64,000 nucleotides of DNA from Antitrichia curtipendula (taxonomy: Eukaryota; Streptophyta; Bryopsida; Hypnales; Leucodontaceae): the NCBI GenBank assembly GCA_951230915.1, contig OX579636.1, positions 5,223,001 to 5,287,000 of the forward strand, in the 5' to 3' direction. Below are positions 60,666 through 64,000 of the stretch, in pieces; position 1 is the first letter of the stretch; each line of letters begins with the position of its first letter. The position numbers were made by a program, and so were the translations under genes. The notes below the pieces were generated by a model. That model was given only the letters and a program-made list of their open reading frames with translations. It did not search any database and was not told the origin of the DNA.

Positions 60666-61369
60666 GTCCACGTTAGAGCCTATTCGCATGGAGGACCCGA
60701 CCCCGACCTTGGGCGTTGGGTCGGGAGGTCGCATGGGGGGAATATTGCGCCCCAAACCCGAAGTGGAGCTTCAGTCCACCCCATTTTTTCCGCCCTTGGA
60801 AGTAGAAATTTCAAGCCCGATGTTGTTCCCATCAACCCAATCTTCTAAATAAACTCTCAATTATCCGTCATTTGTTGCCGTGTCACACTAAAGTGCAAGC
60901 TATAGTCTCTTTTTACCTCCCCTTTTTTGTTTTTGCCTTGAGTTTAAAGCGGCCTTTCTCTAAAGCTATTGCAGTTGACAGAATGTCAACTGGAGCTCCG
61001 GCCCAGCATCCGGATACATGGAGGTGGGTGGAGCCCGACCTGGAGATCAAGTCACCCGACCTCCACATCGGGTCAGACCCCCATGCAAACAAGCTCTTAC
61101 TCCCTCACCGCCCAGACATGGTTGATGTGTGTAATGGGCGCATCTCGACTAGTGTGGAAAAAAATTTCCCGTGGCGTTGGTTTTTATAGAAAAAGTTTAA
61201 TTTACTGTTGTGATTGATTGTTACCATACCTTTGAGGCATGTCAAACGTAATTTCTCAATCGGATTTTTGTGGACTACATTTTTAGATTATAATGTTTGA
61301 TCTTGGATGTTTTCATGCTTCCCTTGCTTTTTCAATAGATGAAAAACGTCCCCATGGGCAACGAGGGAT

Positions 61370-61681
61370 TAAGATAGTCTGCTTTTAAAGCGACCTTGTA
61401 AGAGTTGATTGCCTTTGGAGGGAAGCTATTGACTCTTTGAAACAATTTTTAGTCAGTTTTGGTAGGAAGAGAAATGGAATTGGCATCAAACCCAAGTTAT
61501 TTCATTTATTTTTTGGACCTTTGTGGAATTAGTTACAAAATTTTGAAGTTGAAACACAAAGGTCACTGAAAGGAACCACTTCTTGAAAATGTACACTATT
61601 GGTTTATTGAAGAAAGAAAAATGTACCTCTGTCTTAGAGGTCACTTTTAGAGTAGGGATGCTTTTTGAGCACCCCACCTTA
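61370..61681. mobile_element. TAAGGTAG-end MITE, copy 4, inverted
   Basis: It runs from TAAGATAGTCTGCTTTTAAA to GAGCACCCCACCTTA, in the opposite orientation to copies 1 to 3. Non-coding. Confidence 0.65.
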
Positions 61682-63041
61682 GAGGATAGACTCTATCTCA
61701 ACTAATTTTAAACATATGAGAGGTGTGTAGTTTGTTTTTATTATTTTACAAATAAATTTTGATAATTGTGTTATCTTCACAATATTGTGGGTTGGAATTT
61801 GTATGTCTCTTTCTCTCTTTATGTTTATATTTGTGCACATACATGTCTCTCTCTATACGCATGTTCATGTGTATGTAAATTGTCATGTTGGTTTTTAAAA
61901 TGGTGTAGTTGTAAGGTTTTGTTATAATCAGTTTTGTTGGTCTATCTATCTTCTTTAAGAGTGTTTGCCAATTTGTTAACGAGTGATGATGTTGGAGTGG
62001 TATATTTGTATGGATTTGGTATTGTGGTAAAGTATTTATCTTCTTTTAGAGTATTTGCCAATTTGTTAATGAGTGATGATGTTGGAGTGGTATATTTGTA
62101 TGGATTTGGTTTTGTGGTAAAGTCCTAACATCGTGGGGACACATGAATGCAATTTAAGTTTGTTGGTTGTTGTGGTGCTATCATGTTCAGCTATTGTTTG
62201 CAATGTGATTTGATGAATTGTTGTTGATCTTGATTTATTAAAAAGAAGGGTGGGATTTGGTTAGTAGATTTGGTTATTTGCTCGAATGTAGTGACACCAA
62301 GATATTTGTAGTTTTGAATTCACTTTTTAAGGAGGGTATTGTTTTGTTTGAATACACTAGTGTTCTTTTTTTTTTTTTTTTTTAATATTGAATAGCTATT
62401 AGGTTAATTATTATTTTATTTGTGTATAAATATTTTTGTTTTGTGGAAGTCATTAGTGTATCGACCAATTAATTATCTTCTTCTAGCTATGGTTTTGCGT
62501 GTATGCATAGGTTTGGATGATTTTGTTTGTATTCAAAGGTTCCAATTTTTTATGAAGATTGTCTTGAATGATGCTCATGTTATTGTTGAGAATTTGATTT
62601 TGTAGTTTCATTGTGTGACTTTCGAAGATGAGGGGCATGTTGAACAGAGGCTTTGTATATGTTGGCTCTTTATATATGAATAGTGGTTCTAAGATCGGTA
62701 GAAGCACATAAGGCTGAATTTATTTATGCTACATTAGATCTTGTTGTGCTTCTTGCTCCAACTAATAGTGTTATTAATGGTTTAGTGTTCTAGTCTTGTC
62801 TTAAAGATGAGTGGGCTATATATACTTTTGGATTTAGGTTGCAATTACTAATGCAAAGTATCTATTATTGCAATAGATGAATTCAAGGTATTATAGGTTT
62901 GTATTTGTGGTTGGTATAAAAAATGGAGAGGTATTGACTTGTTGATTTTATAGATATAATATGCCCGGTCACAATCTTGTATCATATTTGCATCTAGGTA
63001 GATAGCATATACATGATAGGATCCACAAGGAAACTATGTTA
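61682..63041. other. AT-rich stretch with one short tandem duplication
   Basis: Apart from the 90-bp duplication listed separately and a poly-T run near 62370, no feature is recognised. Part of it may be 3' sequence of the LINE remnant that follows on the minus strand. Confidence 0.4.
61943..62122 (+). repeat. 90-bp tandem duplication, two near-identical units
   Basis: Units 61943-62032 and 62033-62122 differ at only a few positions (both contain GAGTGATGATGTTGGAGTGG). The period is a multiple of three, so a frame stays open across both, but there is no other sign of a gene. Confidence 0.85.
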
Positions 63042-63401
63042 TCAACTGGTTTGGTTACAAATGTAACATTCATAATGGGCATTTTCATAGTCAAATTGCA
63101 AGTGTTGATATTCTTTTTTCGCTCCATTTTTGGCAAGTGCATTAGCTATTTTATTTCCATTTATATTTGAGTGGACTCCCGCTTTTCGTAGAGTTGACGG
63201 GTGGAATCTTTCTTTGAGCATTTTTACTATTGATGCAAGCATTGTTTTATTTAGGTGGTTGTATTTTCCGTTGTATTGTAGAGTTGGGTATTTAATCTGT
63301 GTTGCAATTAGATACAATGAATTACAATTGTTTATGAATATGTATGATAGTTCTTTTGAGTGTGTTTGTGTTAGAAATTGTAGTAGTTCATGTATAGAAG
63401 T
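63042..63401 (-). pseudogene. LINE-type RNase H domain remnant
   Basis: The minus strand is open from 63401 to 63042 without an ATG. It reads NNCNSLYLIATQIKYPTLQ, then LNKTMLASIVKMLKERFHP, then AGVHSNINGNKIANALAKNG and YENAHYECYIC. This follows the order of the RNase H region near the 3' end of plant non-LTR retrotransposons: a position equivalent to DS.NSLY, the H.NI.GN..A..LAK motif and a YENAH tail. The first catalytic Asp appears replaced (INNCNS). More broken minus-strand frames continue to about 63806. Confidence 0.6.
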
Positions 63402-64000
63402 CTAATGGATAATTCAATTTTTCCTCCTAGGTTGTATGTTCCATATCCTACCATTTTGGATATCCATTGACTCAATCCGAATGGATTTGTTTGGGCAAGA
63501 GGTATTTTGATTAGGAAGTGGTGGTATTACAGCTAGTAGGATTTTGGAATTTCTTAATTGTAGTTGTATTCTGTAGATAATTTTTATTTACAATAATGTT
63601 TAGTGGTGTTGGTGATATGTTTGTAATTGTTGTATCAAGGATATCAAGTTGTAGGCAATGTCTTTTGAGGTCTGTTGTGAATGTGTTGTTTCCCATGGTA
63701 TAAAATTTATGATGTATAAATAGTATTGTAGCATTGCAATTTTGATTCTTGTTGTTTTTGGTAGCAAATGTGGTCTTGTAGATTCTTTGTATTTTATGGT
63801 ATCCAAGGGAAGTACATTAGTATATGTGCATTTAGGAATAAGCGGGTCATTTTGTTAGATTATTGTACCAATCTTTATTAAGTAGTAGTAGTATTGTAAT
63901 GTTTTTGGCATACTAGTAAAAATACACACATTCCAAATGATGGTTTGTATTAAATTTGAACTGAAACTAACACAATTATATTTGAAATAATGTAGATTTA
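63402..64000 (-). pseudogene. Probable upstream continuation of the LINE remnant
   Basis: Short minus-strand open stretches at 63511-63696 and 63600-63806 overlap in different frames. They lie where the reverse transcriptase C-terminus would be expected. No RT catalytic motif is legible, so this assignment rests on position. Confidence 0.25.

Larger units (their letters stand above)
58360..61369. other. Gene-poor stretch with dispersed repeats
   Basis: 58425-58690 and 60455-60665 share GCACAAAATAGGGG and a GCAATT.GAGG segment with each other and, inverted, with about 10600-10740. 59608-59792 is copy 3 of the dispersed AT-rich repeat. The frames at 59809-60111 and 60872-61189 are open but have no motif. 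No gene is supported. Confidence 0.4.

Noticed and set aside
61934..62128. 64-codon ORF made of two repeated 30-residue units
   Set aside because: It is explained by a recent 90-bp DNA duplication in non-coding sequence.

Overview
This window looks like nuclear DNA from a land plant with a repeat-rich, AT-rich genome. The evidence is a plant-type SIS3-like RING-H2 ubiquitin ligase gene split into many short phase-matched exons, a plant-type intronless matrix metalloproteinase with a C-terminal hydrophobic tail, GT-AG introns, and a dense load of plant-style DNA transposons. I cannot place the lineage more finely from the sequence alone. There are no operons, CRISPR arrays, rRNA or convincing tRNA genes.

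Layout. 1-8.3 kb is genic: a frame-broken gene remnant (1747-2503, +), an unrecognised coiled-coil gene with six phase-0 exons (2788-5819, -), and four phase-matched exons of a second unrecognised gene directly upstream (6360-7360, -). 8.3-18 kb is AT-rich repeat DNA. 18-25.9 kb is the best gene island: a SIS3-like membrane RING-H2 gene (20369-23041, +) tail-to-tail with a single-exon matrix metalloproteinase (23271-24449, -), plus small open stretches beyond. 26-34.4 kb is repeats, containing a 5.05-kb hAT transposon (28711-33757) with an exact 8-bp target duplication, nested inside an older inverted-repeat element (28564-34402). 35.6-36.85 kb holds the first and last exons of another minus-strand gene. 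From 37 kb to the end the window is mostly repeats, with a possible small gene fragment at 52.87-53.70 kb and a LINE-type RNase H remnant at 63.0-63.4 kb.

The most notable non-genic signal is a family of roughly 0.8-0.95-kb non-coding elements. Their ends read TTAA-CCCCTAAA...TTTAGGGG-TTAA, and their subterminal sequence is shared across at least six loci. The flanking TTAA recalls piggyBac-type target duplication, but no matching transposase is present here. Other short inverted-repeat elements fall into several additional families: TAAGGTAG ends, a TAA-flanked Tourist-like element, long foldbacks, and a MITE carrying nested TGACGTCA palindromes. Local tandem duplications (90 to about 320 bp) are frequent.

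The recognised genes do not form a pathway. Membrane-anchored ubiquitin ligation and extracellular proteolysis are simply neighbours.
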